Shown here: one piece after another, positions 1 to 7,733 of the stretch
Numbering within the stretch: position 1 is the first letter of the stretch
Layout: each line of letters begins with the position of its first letter
Assembly (NCBI GenBank): GCA_025360745.1
Contig: JANYBP010000088.1
Location: forward strand, 1-36,722
Source of the DNA: a bacterium
GTDB taxonomy: Bacteria; Verrucomicrobiota; Kiritimatiellia; CAIKKV01; CAIYGI01
DNA length: 36,722 nt
Direction of reading: 5' to 3'
Notes under the pieces: model-generated
The model's database searches: none
The model's input: only the letters and a program-made list of their open reading frames with translations
What the model was told of the DNA's origin: nothing
Made by a program: the position numbers and the translations under genes

Positions 1-26
1 ATTCTCACTATGGCCACATGAAGTGC

Positions 27-103
27 GGTCGGGACGGAGCCCGACCCTCCAAAAGCTCGAAAACCCGCCGTTTCGTCGCCTGGAGAGACGACCTCCGTGT
101 CGT
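27..103. repeat. Palindromic intergenic repeats
   Basis: Two short hairpins lie in the gene-free left edge. The first has a 7-bp stem, GGTCGGG (27-33) with CCCGACC (40-46), around a 6-nt loop. The second has ACGAC (88-92) with GTCGT (99-103) around CTCCGT. They look like dispersed intergenic palindromes of the REP type rather than terminators, because no T-tract follows either one. I see no coding potential in 1-144. Confidence 0.45.
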
Positions 104-144
104 CCGGGCCCGAGGAAGCGGCCATAATGCGAATTGCTGCCGCC

Positions 145-276
145 TAATGGGTCAGTTACGCGGTGGGACCGCCTGAAGGCGGCACACCAAACGCGGGAAT
201 AAGAATAAGTAATGCCGTTTGGTGTACCGGCTTTAGCCGGTCTTTAGTCCACCTCCCCTATGTCACTGACCCATTA
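145..276. mobile_element. MITE/REP-like element with 12-bp terminal inverted repeats (copy A)
   Basis: The ends are perfect 12-bp inverted repeats, TAATGGGTCAGT (145-156) and ACTGACCCATTA (265-276). Inside are a CCGCC-TGAA-GGCGG hairpin (169-182), a 9-bp inverted repeat CACCAAACG (185-193) with CGTTTGGTG (216-224), and the hairpin ACCGGCT-TT-AGCCGGT (226-241). It encodes no transposase, so it would be a non-autonomous element moved by an enzyme elsewhere. The same termini bound a second element at 26727-26816. The family name is unknown to me; REP elements mobilised by a RAYT transposase are one possibility. Confidence 0.6.
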
Positions 277-1090
277 CCGGGTCGCTCATGCGGGACAGGA
301 CTTGTTCCGTGTTCCCCCATTTATCGTCGTACTGGATCAGTTTGTCGGCGCCGATCATCGGCGGATAGCCGCCCTTAACCGTCAGGCGCATATAATGGTG
401 GTGATAAACGCCCAGCGCGACATGCACCGGACGAATGTCGTGGTGGGTGGCTTGACGTCGTTTGCTGCGCGCGTAAAGATCCCAGTCGGCGGCCTGCAAG
501 CGTTCATCCCACAACCCGACCTTTTCGATGGCGGCGCGGGTCATCAGCACACTGTTGCCGTTGAATCCTTCGATCGCCCGTGAGCCATGGATCCGATGCA
601 CTTTCCTGGCGAAACGCTCCCAGTTTCCGTACATCAGCCACAACATAAGTTGCAATTGAGAATGGTTGCTGCCGAAAAAACCCACCAGCGCTTTGATGAC
701 ACCCCAACGCTTTTTGCGCCGCCGCATCACGTCCGTCCGTTCCAGCCGCTCCATACCGCAGGGACAAAGAATGTCGAGTCCGCGCGAGGACATGATCCCG
801 GCGAGCGTGCGATCCCAGTCCGGCGCGACAATGGTGTCGTTATTCAAAAAAGCCAGCAGCCCGCCCCGGGCGGCCGCGATGCCCTGATTTTGACAGACCG
901 GATAGGGATAATTGCCCTTGTTGCGAACAACCGTTGCGCCATGCGCAGCGAAAAAATCGCCCGAGCCGTCGGTGGATGCATTATCAATTACGATCAGTTC
1001 ATAGTCACCGGCCGTGAACTTCCGCACCGCCCGTAAAAAGAGCCGGTTCATGGCGAGCTGATTATAAACCGCTGTAATGATCGAGATCAC
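263..1090 (-). CDS. Family 2 glycosyltransferase
   Basis: This is a GT-A fold glycosyltransferase, expected to move a sugar from a nucleotide-sugar donor to a glycan or lipid at the cytoplasmic face of the membrane. The N-terminus reads ISIITAVYN, then ELIVIDNASTDGS and the metal-binding stretch LAFLNNDTIV, followed by GFNGNSVLMTRAAIEKVG and WDERL, as in rhamnosyltransferase-like GT2 enzymes. I chose the GTG at 1090 because the conserved domain begins there and the upstream DNA is repetitive. The frame stays open to 1255, with an ATG at 1201. The last codons and the stop lie in the right end of MITE-like element A, so the natural C-terminus may have been replaced. The acceptor is unknown. The gene is divergent from the cytochrome genes and probably unrelated to them. 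Confidence 0.8.
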   Translation of the reverse strand: MISIITAVYNQLAMNRLFLRAVRKFTAGDYELIVIDNASTDGSGDFFAAHGATVVRNKGNYPYPVCQNQGIAAARGGLLAFLNNDTIVAPDWDRTLAGIMSSRGLDILCPCGMERLERTDVMRRRKKRWGVIKALVGFFGSNHSQLQLMLWLMYGNWERFARKVHRIHGSRAIEGFNGNSVLMTRAAIEKVGLWDERLQAADWDLYARSKRRQATHHDIRPVHVALGVYHHHYMRLTVKGGYPPMIGADKLIQYDDKWGNTEQVLSRMSDPVMGQ

Positions 1091-1156
1091 GGGTGCAACT
1101 TGGAAGCGTCGAATGTTTTCACTTGGAATTGATACATAAAACACGCGGAAAATGCA

Positions 1157-1209
1157 ATCGCAAGCCGCATCGCAAGCCGCAGCGAACGCATTTTTACGCA
1201 TTTTTACGC
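1157..1209. repeat. Short tandem repeats upstream of the glycosyltransferase
   Basis: ATCGCAAGCCGC occurs twice in tandem (1157-1168 and 1169-1180), and ACGCATTTTT twice in tandem (1186-1195 and 1196-1205). This low-complexity DNA argues that the glycosyltransferase frame is not coding here. The rest of 1091-1383 contains no other gene. It must hold the divergent promoters, but I see no convincing -35/-10 pair. Confidence 0.45.
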
Positions 1210-1383
1210 TTGCAAAAAAACCTCGAACCGCGCATGCTGCCAGCCGTTGGAGCATTTGAGCCGGTGCGCCAGCGAGGCGGCTAAAAGGCTTTTAAATTAT
1301 GGCGTAACTTTCAGGACGGTTTCCGCCTGGGTGGGTGGAAATTCCGGGTTTTGGAGCGAACGCCAGGCAAGCGAAGAGGTCGT

Positions 1384-1989
1384 ATGAAAAGAACCATCGG
1401 TTGGTCGATCGCGGTGTGCGCCGCGCTGGGCTTGGCGTCGAATGGCTTGGCGGCTGAGCGGGATGTGTCGCTCTATTCCGGGACGAAGGCCTGCGCGATG
1501 TGTCACAAGAAGGATGACGGCGGCAACCAGTTCGCAAAATGGCAGGCCAGTCCGCATGCCAAGGCGATCGAGTCGCTGGGCACGCCCGAATCCAAGGCGA
1601 TGGCGGCGAAGGTTGGCGTGACCGATCCCCAAAAAAGCGGCAAGTGTTTGAAGTGCCACGCGACGGCCTACAATTTCACCGAAGAACTACAGGTCAAGGC
1701 CGTGGGCGACGCGCCCGCCAAGATCGTGGTCGAGGACGCCGTGACCTGCGAATCGTGCCACGGGCCAGGCAAGAACTACAAGGCCAAGGCCGTGATGCTC
1801 GACCGCGCGCAGTGCATCGCCGGCGGCATGGTCTACCCCGCCACGAAGAGTTGCACGCTCTGCCACAACGAGCAATCGCCCGCCTGGAAGGCCGATCGCT
1901 ACACCACCAAGGACGGCAAGAAGGTCGGTTTCGACGTGGAACAGGCCTACGAAAAAATCAAGCACCCGGATCCCGCCGTTAAAAAATGA
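1384..1989 (+). CDS. Periplasmic tetraheme c-type cytochrome (cytochrome c554-like)
   Basis: A 201-residue exported electron carrier. The signal peptide has a KR n-region, the hydrophobic stretch VCAALGLASNGLA and cleavage near AAE. Four CXXCH sites follow: CAMCH, CLKCH, CESCH and CTLCH. The context KACAMCHKK with a later WQASPHAKA matches the PF13435-type cytochrome c554 family, in which such proteins shuttle electrons in the periplasm. The start ATG at 1384 follows an AGAGG-type ribosome site; an in-frame ATG at 1351 would add a charged 11-residue extension before the signal peptide and is less likely. A terminator follows, so this gene is probably its own transcript ahead of the ResB/CcsA pair. 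The redox partner is unknown. Confidence 0.88.
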   Translation: MKRTIGWSIAVCAALGLASNGLAAERDVSLYSGTKACAMCHKKDDGGNQFAKWQASPHAKAIESLGTPESKAMAAKVGVTDPQKSGKCLKCHATAYNFTEELQVKAVGDAPAKIVVEDAVTCESCHGPGKNYKAKAVMLDRAQCIAGGMVYPATKSCTLCHNEQSPAWKADRYTTKDGKKVGFDVEQAYEKIKHPDPAVKK

Positions 1990-2017
1990 TGCCGTGATCC
2001 AGGCGTTTACAGACAAT

Positions 2018-2053
2018 GAAAAGGGCGGACGCTGTAGTCCGTCCTTTTCTTTC
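2018..2053 (+). terminator. Rho-independent terminator after the tetraheme cytochrome
   Basis: A 13-bp stem pairs GAAAAGGGCGGAC (2018-2030) with GTCCGTCCTTTTC (2037-2049), with one G-T wobble, around loop GCTGTA. TTTC follows. It lies 29 nt after the stop codon of the upstream cytochrome and ends its transcript. Confidence 0.75.
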
Positions 2054-2094
2054 AGTGGGGATGCGTGAAGTATGCAGGAAAGGGGTCGAAAGTC

Positions 2095-3339
2095 ATGAGC
2101 GATACGATACAAGCGCCGTCCCCCACCCTGCCTGCGCGCGGTGGCGCAGGACCGGTCGAGTTCGTTTTCTCCGGACTGGCTTCCTTGAAGTTTGCCCTGA
2201 CGGTGGTGGCGCTGATTGCGCTGGCCTGCGTCGTCGGCACGTTGATACCACAGGGCCCGCAACAGGTCGCCGTCTATCTGGAACGCCACCCCGGCGCCGC
2301 CGGCGGCATGAACGTCCTCTCCATGCTCGGCTTGACGCGCGTCTTTTACACCTGGTGGTTTGTGGGCCTGCTTTTCGTTTTCGCCGCCAGCCTGACGGTC
2401 TGTACGGCCCGCCGCTTTAAAATGATCAGACACACCGTTGGCGTACAGCGCGCCCGTGTGATCGGCTCGTTCATCACCCATGTCGGACTGCTGCTGGTCC
2501 TGGCGGGCGGCGCGCTGGGCGTCATCGCGGGCCAGAAGGGCATGATCCAGTTGCACGAGGGCGAGACCGCCAGTCAGGCGGAGGGCCAGGAGGGTTCCAT
2601 GCTCCTGCCATTTACGGTCCGCCTGGCCAAATTTGCGCTGGAGTATCACGAGCCCCCCGCGGCGCCGACCGGGACCGACAAGCTTTATGTGCAGTGGTCG
2701 GCAAAAAAATACCAGACGGAATTCCCGATCGATTCGAAGGTCGAACACCCCGTGATTCCGGCGGACGCGCAGGCGGGCGCGGAGCCGCCGTTCAAGGTCA
2801 GCGTGCTGCGCTACGTCGCAGATTTCTCCCTCGATGGTTCGGGCGGCGAGGCCAAATCCCGCTCCGATATGCCGAACAACCCGGCGATCCAAGTCGCGGT
2901 GACCGGCGGCGGACGCACCAACACCCAGTGGGTTTTCGCGCGTTTCCCCGATTTCAGCGATCATGGCGCGACGGCCGGTGCGGCGGCGCCCATGCCCCTG
3001 CAATTCCGCTTCGAGTCCGCGCACGCCGTCGCCGCGGCCGCGGGCCGACAGGGCTCGATCAAGGCCTTTAAAAGCACGCTGGAAGTTTTGGAGCAGGGCG
3101 TGGTCGTCGACTCGCGCACGATCATGGTGAACTCGCCCTATTCCCGGCGCGGCTATACCTTTTATCAGGTGAATTACGATCCCAACGATCTGAGCTGGAG
3201 CGCGCTACAGGTGGTCAAAGATCCGGGGGTTCCCGTCGTTTACGGCGGATTCATCCTGATAATGGTCGGCCTGACGGTGGTCTTCTGCGTCAGCCCTTGG
3301 CTCGACGCTCAGCGCCGTCCAAAGGGGGGCATCTCATGA
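2095..3339 (+). CDS. resB: Cytochrome c biogenesis protein ResB (System II)
   Basis: ResB pairs with CcsA/ResC to carry heme across the inner membrane and attach it to CXXCH cysteines of exported apocytochromes. Three N-terminal membrane helices are visible (LKFALTVVALIALACVVGTL with the typical GTLIPQ turn, then WWFVGLLFVFAASLTVC, then GLLLVLAGGALGVIAG). A large periplasmic domain follows, and a fourth helix near the end (GGFILIMVGLTVVFCV). The domain contains the family-like stretch YSRRGYTFYQVNYD. The start ATG at 2095 follows AGGAAAGGGG; an upstream GTG at 2065 is possible. The length of 414 residues is normal for the family. The last codon overlaps the ccsA start by 4 nt, so the pair is probably translationally coupled. 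Confidence 0.92.
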   Translation: MSDTIQAPSPTLPARGGAGPVEFVFSGLASLKFALTVVALIALACVVGTLIPQGPQQVAVYLERHPGAAGGMNVLSMLGLTRVFYTWWFVGLLFVFAASLTVCTARRFKMIRHTVGVQRARVIGSFITHVGLLLVLAGGALGVIAGQKGMIQLHEGETASQAEGQEGSMLLPFTVRLAKFALEYHEPPAAPTGTDKLYVQWSAKKYQTEFPIDSKVEHPVIPADAQAGAEPPFKVSVLRYVADFSLDGSGGEAKSRSDMPNNPAIQVAVTGGGRTNTQWVFARFPDFSDHGATAGAAAPMPLQFRFESAHAVAAAAGRQGSIKAFKSTLEVLEQGVVVDSRTIMVNSPYSRRGYTFYQVNYDPNDLSWSALQVVKDPGVPVVYGGFILIMVGLTVVFCVSPWLDAQRRPKGGIS

Positions 3340-4130
3340 ACCTGCTGTTTAACCTGGGCATGGCGGCCTACTTTGCCGCCATGGTCTGCTCGGTCGTAGG
3401 CCTGATTTCGCGGCGAAAACTCTTCGATCTGCTCGCCAATCTGCTGATCCTGGCCGGACTGCTGACACAGACGGTTTATCTGGGTCTGCGCTGGCAGCAG
3501 GCCGGACGGGCGCCCTTCAGCAACATGTTCGAATCGCTCGTGCTCTTCGCCTGGACCGTCGCGGTGGTCTATCTGGCGCTGCGGATCCGCATCAGGATCC
3601 CCTGGCTGGCGGCGGCCTCGGCGGCCCTCTCCGCCCTGGCCATGGCGCATGCCAGCACCTTCGAGTCGGCCATCCAGCCGCTCATGCCCGCCCTGCAAAG
3701 CAACTGGCTCTCCTTCCATGTGATGACCTGCTTTCTCGGCTATGGCGGGTTCGCGATCTCGGCGCTGGTCGCGGTCGGCTTTCTGATCGCGGATCGCAAA
3801 GGGAGCGATGTGCTGCCCGAAACCAGGGGGACGCTGGAGACAATCCTGACGCAGACAATCTCCTTCGGCTTCCTGTTTCTCACGCTGGGCATCCTGACCG
3901 GCGCCGTCTGGGCGAACTCGGCCTGGGGCACCTACTGGTCCTGGGATCCCAAGGAAACCTGGTCGCTGATTACCTGGTTTGTCTATGCCGCGTTTCTGCA
4001 CTGCCGCTTCATGCGCGGCTGGCGCGGACGCCGCGCCGCCTGGATTTCGATCGTCGGATTTATTTCCGTATTGTTCACGTATTACGGGGTTAATTTCCTG
4101 TTGTCCGGGTTGCACAGTTATGCCTCTTGA
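3336..4130 (+). CDS. ccsA: Cytochrome c biogenesis protein CcsA/ResC
   Basis: This 264-residue polytopic membrane protein is the heme-handling half of the System II cytochrome c synthase. The heme-binding WWD signature lies around residues 192-214 (WANSAWGTYWSWDP, then KETWSLITW). Conserved histidines lie in the flanking helices (SFHVMTC and AAFLHC). About eight membrane spans can be seen. The ATG overlaps the resB stop as ATGA. A second ResB/CcsA pair occurs at 21279-23569, so this one may serve the small cytochromes at the left of the locus. Confidence 0.94.
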   Translation: MNLLFNLGMAAYFAAMVCSVVGLISRRKLFDLLANLLILAGLLTQTVYLGLRWQQAGRAPFSNMFESLVLFAWTVAVVYLALRIRIRIPWLAAASAALSALAMAHASTFESAIQPLMPALQSNWLSFHVMTCFLGYGGFAISALVAVGFLIADRKGSDVLPETRGTLETILTQTISFGFLFLTLGILTGAVWANSAWGTYWSWDPKETWSLITWFVYAAFLHCRFMRGWRGRRAAWISIVGFISVLFTYYGVNFLLSGLHSYAS

Positions 4131-4155
4131 TTTGGCAATGCAAAGGAGTTGAGAT

Positions 4156-4905
4156 ATGCGAAGCAAACTTGTTGTTCTGGGTGCGCTGGCGATCACGGTG
4201 ACGGCCGCGCCGTTTGCCGTCGGAACCAATATGATGTGGGGCGCGGCTTCCGAGGAGCTGGCGGGGGCGCCGTCAGTGACTTTCACGGGCAAGGTGATCG
4301 AGACGATGAACGCCAGCCGTTACACCTACGTGCAGATCGATACCGGCAAGAAGAAAATCTGGGCCGCCGGTCCGGTGACCGCAGTCAAGGTGGGGGACAA
4401 CGTTTCGATTTCCGCCGGCGAGCCCAACAAGAATTTCAGCAGTCCGACACTCAAGCGGAAGTTTGACGAACTCTATTTCGTGGGGGCGATCCTGCCCGCC
4501 GGGAGCGCGGGCGCGGCCGGCGATTCCAGGCTGCCGCCGGGACATCCGTCCATCACGCCGGCGGGCGATCAGCCGTCGGCCGGCGCCGCCATCGAGGCCA
4601 TTCAGAAACCGGCCGGCGGGAAGACGGTGGGCGAGATTTGGGATCAAAAAGCCAGTTTGTCCGGTAAACCGGTGGTGCTCCGGGCCAAGGCGGTCAAGGT
4701 CGTTGCCAACGTCATGGGCAAGAATTTTCTGCACCTCCGCGACGGCACCGGCCGCGAGGGTTCGAACGATCTGGTGGCGACTACCAAAGACGTTGTGACT
4801 GTTGGAGCGGTCGTCACGGCCAGCGGCATTGTCAGCACGGACAAGGACTATGGTTCGGGCTACAAGTACGCGGTCATGATCGAGGACGCCGCAATTTCAA
4901 AGTAA
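4156..4905 (+). CDS. Exported protein with two OB-fold-like domains
   Basis: A 249-residue protein with an N-terminal signal peptide (RSKLVVLGALAITVTAAPFA). Two similar beta-rich segments follow, one around residues 40-115 (FTGKVIETMNASRYTYVQID, then KIWAAG and VGDNVSISAG) and one around 155-247 (GKPVVLRAKAVKVV, then FLHLRDGTG and GAVVTASGIVSTDKDYG). This pattern resembles exported OB-fold proteins sometimes seen beside multiheme cytochrome genes; their role is not established. There is no CXXCH site, so it is not itself a cytochrome. AAGGAG at 4142-4147 fixes the start, 25 nt after ccsA, so it is probably in the same operon. A role in apocytochrome handling is only suggested by position. Confidence 0.7.
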   Translation: MRSKLVVLGALAITVTAAPFAVGTNMMWGAASEELAGAPSVTFTGKVIETMNASRYTYVQIDTGKKKIWAAGPVTAVKVGDNVSISAGEPNKNFSSPTLKRKFDELYFVGAILPAGSAGAAGDSRLPPGHPSITPAGDQPSAGAAIEAIQKPAGGKTVGEIWDQKASLSGKPVVLRAKAVKVVANVMGKNFLHLRDGTGREGSNDLVATTKDVVTVGAVVTASGIVSTDKDYGSGYKYAVMIEDAAISK

Positions 4906-4950
4906 AGTTTGCATTCTTGTCAGCGATGAGAAATGCAAATTGCGGCTGAA

Positions 4951-4967
4951 GAAATGCGCCGCATTTC
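4951..4967. other. 17-bp palindrome
   Basis: GAAATGCG (4951-4958), a central C, then CGCATTTC (4960-4967): a perfect 8-bp inverted repeat. A looser hairpin lies just upstream (TTTGCATT near 4908 with AATGCAAA near 4932). Neither has a T-tract. They could end the ResB/CcsA transcript or bind a regulator. The remainder of 4906-5057 shows nothing else recognisable. Confidence 0.4.
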
Positions 4968-5057
4968 ATCCGAGCCAGCTTCAGAATATTCGCCGGTCCA
5001 AACCCCTTGCGGGACAACAAAACCATTTCTCAGGGTTGGCACACAACCTGCTATTAA

Positions 5058-5131
5058 CTACCACAACGTGGTAGCGCAGCAACAGGGAGCAGAGATTTCT
5101 GCTTGCGTGCGCTACCACACTGTGGTATCTT
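5058..5131 (+). promoter_or_regulatory. Promoter with paired palindromic operators
   Basis: Two dyads share the form TACCAC-N3-GTGGTA: CTACCAC-AAC-GTGGTAG (5058-5074) and TACCAC-ACT-GTGGTA (5113-5127). Their centres are 54 nt apart, close to five helical turns, so dimers bound to each would face the same side. A promoter-like TTGCGT (5103-5108), 17-nt spacer and TATCTT (5126-5131) brackets the second dyad, which would place the start of transcription near 5138. The arrangement suggests a repressor, possibly looping DNA, controlling the cytochrome at 5177. The outer arms GCTTGC (5101) and GCAAGC (5132) also pair. The regulator is not in the window. Confidence 0.6.
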
Positions 5132-5176
5132 GCAAGCTGTCGGTAACGACCGACCAAACAGTGGAGAGGAGAGACG

Positions 5177-5791
5177 ATGAAAAGACTAGTGTTAGCAACA
5201 ACAGTAATCGTGCTGGTGTTGAGCGGTAACCTTGCGAAAGCGGTAATAACCGGATCTCAGCATGATTTCCACAGTGCGTCCTGGGCAAACGGCCAGATCT
5301 GCCTGCCCTGTCACGCACCACACAACAACGTGAACGCGACCGGATCGCTGCTATGGAATCATGCGGCATCGGCGGCCTCGTACACGTTCTACAACAGCCC
5401 ATCGATGAAGGCGACGGCGCCGACGGTCATGTCCGACATCTCGAAGACCTGCATGGGCTGCCATGATGGGACGGTGGCCGTGGATTCCTTCGGGGGCGTG
5501 ACCGGCTCCACCCTGGTCTCGACGACCAACCGTCTGGGTACGGTACTGGGAAACGATCATCCCATATCGATCACATACAGTCTGGCGGTCACGGGACTCA
5601 AAGGCATGTACGACCCCGCGGTGGCGCCATCGGGATTGCCCGGGGGCACGACGATTGCCGCCGACCTGCTCTATGCCGGCAAGGTCGAGTGCAATTCCTG
5701 CCATGATGTGCATAACTCCTTCGGCATCCCCAGGATGCTGAAAAAGAGCAATGCCAGCAGCGCCCTCTGCCTGACATGCCATAACATATAG
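5177..5791 (+). CDS. Tetraheme c-type cytochrome (paralog 1)
   Basis: A 204-residue exported cytochrome. The signal peptide (KRLVLATTVIVLVLSGNLAKA) is followed by VITGSQHDFH. Heme sites are CLPCH (~42), CMGCH (~92), CNSCH (~172) and CLTCH (~198); the protein ends three residues after the last cysteine. The CHAPHN, CHDGT and CHDVHN contexts are those of doubled-CXXCH proteins. GAGAGGAG before the ATG is a strong ribosome site. Expression is probably controlled by the paired operators just upstream. It is very similar to the protein at 7734-8351, mainly in the C-terminal two-thirds. A role as periplasmic or surface electron carrier is inferred. Confidence 0.88.
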   Translation: MKRLVLATTVIVLVLSGNLAKAVITGSQHDFHSASWANGQICLPCHAPHNNVNATGSLLWNHAASAASYTFYNSPSMKATAPTVMSDISKTCMGCHDGTVAVDSFGGVTGSTLVSTTNRLGTVLGNDHPISITYSLAVTGLKGMYDPAVAPSGLPGGTTIAADLLYAGKVECNSCHDVHNSFGIPRMLKKSNASSALCLTCHNI

Positions 5792-5828
5792 CCGGCGGCC
5801 GCGGGGCCGTCTGATAGTGCGGCAGGTG

Positions 5829-5870
5829 AAGTTGCCCGATAAACACTAAGGCTTATCGGGCAACTTTCTA
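5829..5870 (+). terminator. Intrinsic terminator-like hairpin
   Basis: A perfect 14-bp stem, AAGTTGCCCGATAA (5829-5842) with TTATCGGGCAACTT (5853-5866), has a 10-nt loop. It is followed by only a short T-rich end (TCTA). It lies 37 nt after the tetraheme cytochrome and probably ends or attenuates that transcript before the CARDB gene. Confidence 0.7.
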
Positions 5871-5919
5871 GGGGATTGCCTCATTGGTGTCATATGCCCA
5901 GCGCATTATAAAGGAATTC

Positions 5920-7656
5920 ATGAAAGCGTTGTGGTTCGCCGCCTTCAGTTTAGCGCTAGTCGCGATTGCGGATGCACAGACTTTGCCTGATCTTACCGTA
6001 AACTCCGTAAACGGTCCGGCAGCGGCCAGTACCGCCACGTCCGTGACCTTGACCAACGTGATGGCCAACATCGACGCGGGCGCGGCGGGCAACTGGAGCT
6101 ACAGGGTTTATCTCTCAAACGATCCGGTCATCACCACCAATGACCGGGTTCTGACTACCCAGGGCCTGTTTTCCGACTTCCCCGCTCAAACCACCATCAC
6201 GAACACAGTGGGCGTGATGATTCCAACAGATGCCGCCACGGGTACGAACTATTTCGGCGTGATCGTCAATTACGATAACGCCGTGGCGGAATCCAACCTG
6301 ACCAACAACGCCAGGGCTTCCGGTCCGGTGATCATCAGCATTGGCCCGGATCTGGCGGTGCTATCCGTCGCCGGCCCGGCTGCAGCCGCCACCGCGCAGG
6401 CCGTAACGCTGACCAATATCATGGCCAACACCGGCGTGGGCGCGGCTGGAAACTGGAGTTACCGGGTCTACCTCTCTGCCGATCCGGTCATCACCACCAA
6501 CGACAGGGTTTTAACGACCCAGGGCGCCTTTTCCGATTTCCAACCCCAAACCACCATCACCAACACAGTTGTCGTGATGATTCCAACCGATGCCCCTGCG
6601 GGCACCAATTATTTCGGCGCGCTTATCAATTACGACAACGCCGTGATCGAATCCACCGCCACCAACAATGCCAAGGCCTCCGGTCCAGTGACCATCAGCA
6701 TCGGCCCGGACCTGACGGTGCTTTCCGTCCGCGGCCCGGCCGCCGCCGCCACGTCGCAGTCGGTGACCTTGACCAACGTGATGGCCAACACCGGCGTGGG
6801 CGCGGCTGGAAACTGGAGTTACCGGATTTATCTCTCCCCCGATCCGGTTATCACCACCAATGACCGGGTTTTGACAACGCAGGGCGCCTTTGTAAACTTT
6901 CCGGCTCAAACGGCAATCACCAATACCGTTGTTGTGCTCGTTCCGTCCGATGCCTCGCTCGGCACCAATTATTTTGGTGTCATCGTCAATTACGACAATG
7001 CCGTGGCGGAATCCAACCTGGCCAACAACGCCGGCGCCTCCGGTCCCGTGACCATCGGCATCGGACCGGACCTGGCCGTGCTAGCCGTTGTCGGCCCCGG
7101 GAACGCCACCACCGGACAGTCCGTGACGGTCAGCAGCACGCTGGCCAATCTGGGCACTGGCGCCGCGGGCAGCTGGAGTTACCGGATCTACCTCTCGTCC
7201 GATCCGGTCATCGCCACCAATGACGTGGTGCTGACGACCCAGGGAGCGTTTGTGGACTTCCCAGCCCAAACGGCCGTCACCAACGCCATTGTCGTGGTCA
7301 TTCCGCCGGATACCCCTGCCGGCACGAACTATTTCGGCGTGATCGTCAATTACGACAATGCCGTGATCGAATCCAGCCTGACCAATAATGCCAAAGCGTC
7401 CGGGCAGGTACTGATCGGCCCCGTAATCATCAGGCCGGTCATCAGCGCGATCGCTTATCAGACAAACTCGATCGTTCTTTCGATTGACGGGCTGACAGTT
7501 TCCTCCACCTGCAGCGTCGACACTATTTCGGCCTTCCCCGGCGCGCTTGTCTGGACCACCGGCGCGCTTTTCACCGCGGAAGGAACGTCGACCAACGTTT
7601 CCGATTTCATACCAGCCTCTGTCACATCGCGTTACTACCGGGTCAGACAGCGATAG
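5920..7656 (+). CDS. Exported CARDB-repeat protein
   Basis: A 578-residue secreted or cell-surface protein. The signal peptide (MKALWFAAFSLALVAIADA) is followed by four nearly identical 120-residue CARDB-like beta-sandwich repeats, each starting DL(T/A)V. Each carries GNWSYR(V/I)YLS, DPVI(T/A)TND and TNYFGV-type motifs. The C-terminus (about 100 residues, ending RYYRVRQR) resembles modules common in PVC-group surface proteins. CARDB domains are adhesion-like folds. There is no heme site. AAGGA at 5911-5915 supports the ATG at 5920 over the in-frame TTG at 5884. It lies between two paralogous cytochromes, so it may be a surface scaffold for them; this is inference. Confidence 0.85.
   Translation: MKALWFAAFSLALVAIADAQTLPDLTVNSVNGPAAASTATSVTLTNVMANIDAGAAGNWSYRVYLSNDPVITTNDRVLTTQGLFSDFPAQTTITNTVGVMIPTDAATGTNYFGVIVNYDNAVAESNLTNNARASGPVIISIGPDLAVLSVAGPAAAATAQAVTLTNIMANTGVGAAGNWSYRVYLSADPVITTNDRVLTTQGAFSDFQPQTTITNTVVVMIPTDAPAGTNYFGALINYDNAVIESTATNNAKASGPVTISIGPDLTVLSVRGPAAAATSQSVTLTNVMANTGVGAAGNWSYRIYLSPDPVITTNDRVLTTQGAFVNFPAQTAITNTVVVLVPSDASLGTNYFGVIVNYDNAVAESNLANNAGASGPVTIGIGPDLAVLAVVGPGNATTGQSVTVSSTLANLGTGAAGSWSYRIYLSSDPVIATNDVVLTTQGAFVDFPAQTAVTNAIVVVIPPDTPAGTNYFGVIVNYDNAVIESSLTNNAKASGQVLIGPVIIRPVISAIAYQTNSIVLSIDGLTVSSTCSVDTISAFPGALVWTTGALFTAEGTSTNVSDFIPASVTSRYYRVRQR
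5989..7428 (+). repeat. Four tandem 360-bp coding repeats
   Basis: The repeat units begin at 5989, 6349, 6709 and 7069, exactly 360 bp (120 codons) apart, each with a GAT/GAC codon opening the DL(T/A)V motif. Copies keep long near-identical stretches such as GATCCGGTCATCACCACCAA. Such exact periodicity suggests recent duplication or ongoing recombination, and the copy number could vary between strains. Confidence 0.85.
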
Positions 7657-7733
7657 CTTTTCAGGGATGTACAACAATGCGCGATAAAGGTAGATTAGCC
7701 AAATAGATCGAGCGTAGAATGGAGGGAGTGCCA

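Noticed and set aside
1300..1383. Possible riboswitch (GEMM type), as known before some cytochrome genes
   Set aside because: The expected conserved GEMM core and tetraloop-receptor pattern could not be found here or before the other cytochrome genes.
1687..3024. Long minus-strand open frame (445 codons) opposite the tetraheme cytochrome and resB
   Set aside because: It is antisense to clear family members, has a biased Arg/Gly/His composition and no recognisable domain; long antisense frames are expected in GC-rich DNA.
5884..5912. TTGGTG-N17-TATAAA promoter-like sequence before the CARDB gene
   Set aside because: It would start transcription almost at the ATG (5920), excluding the good AAGGA ribosome site, so it is more likely chance. 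A leaderless transcript cannot be fully excluded.
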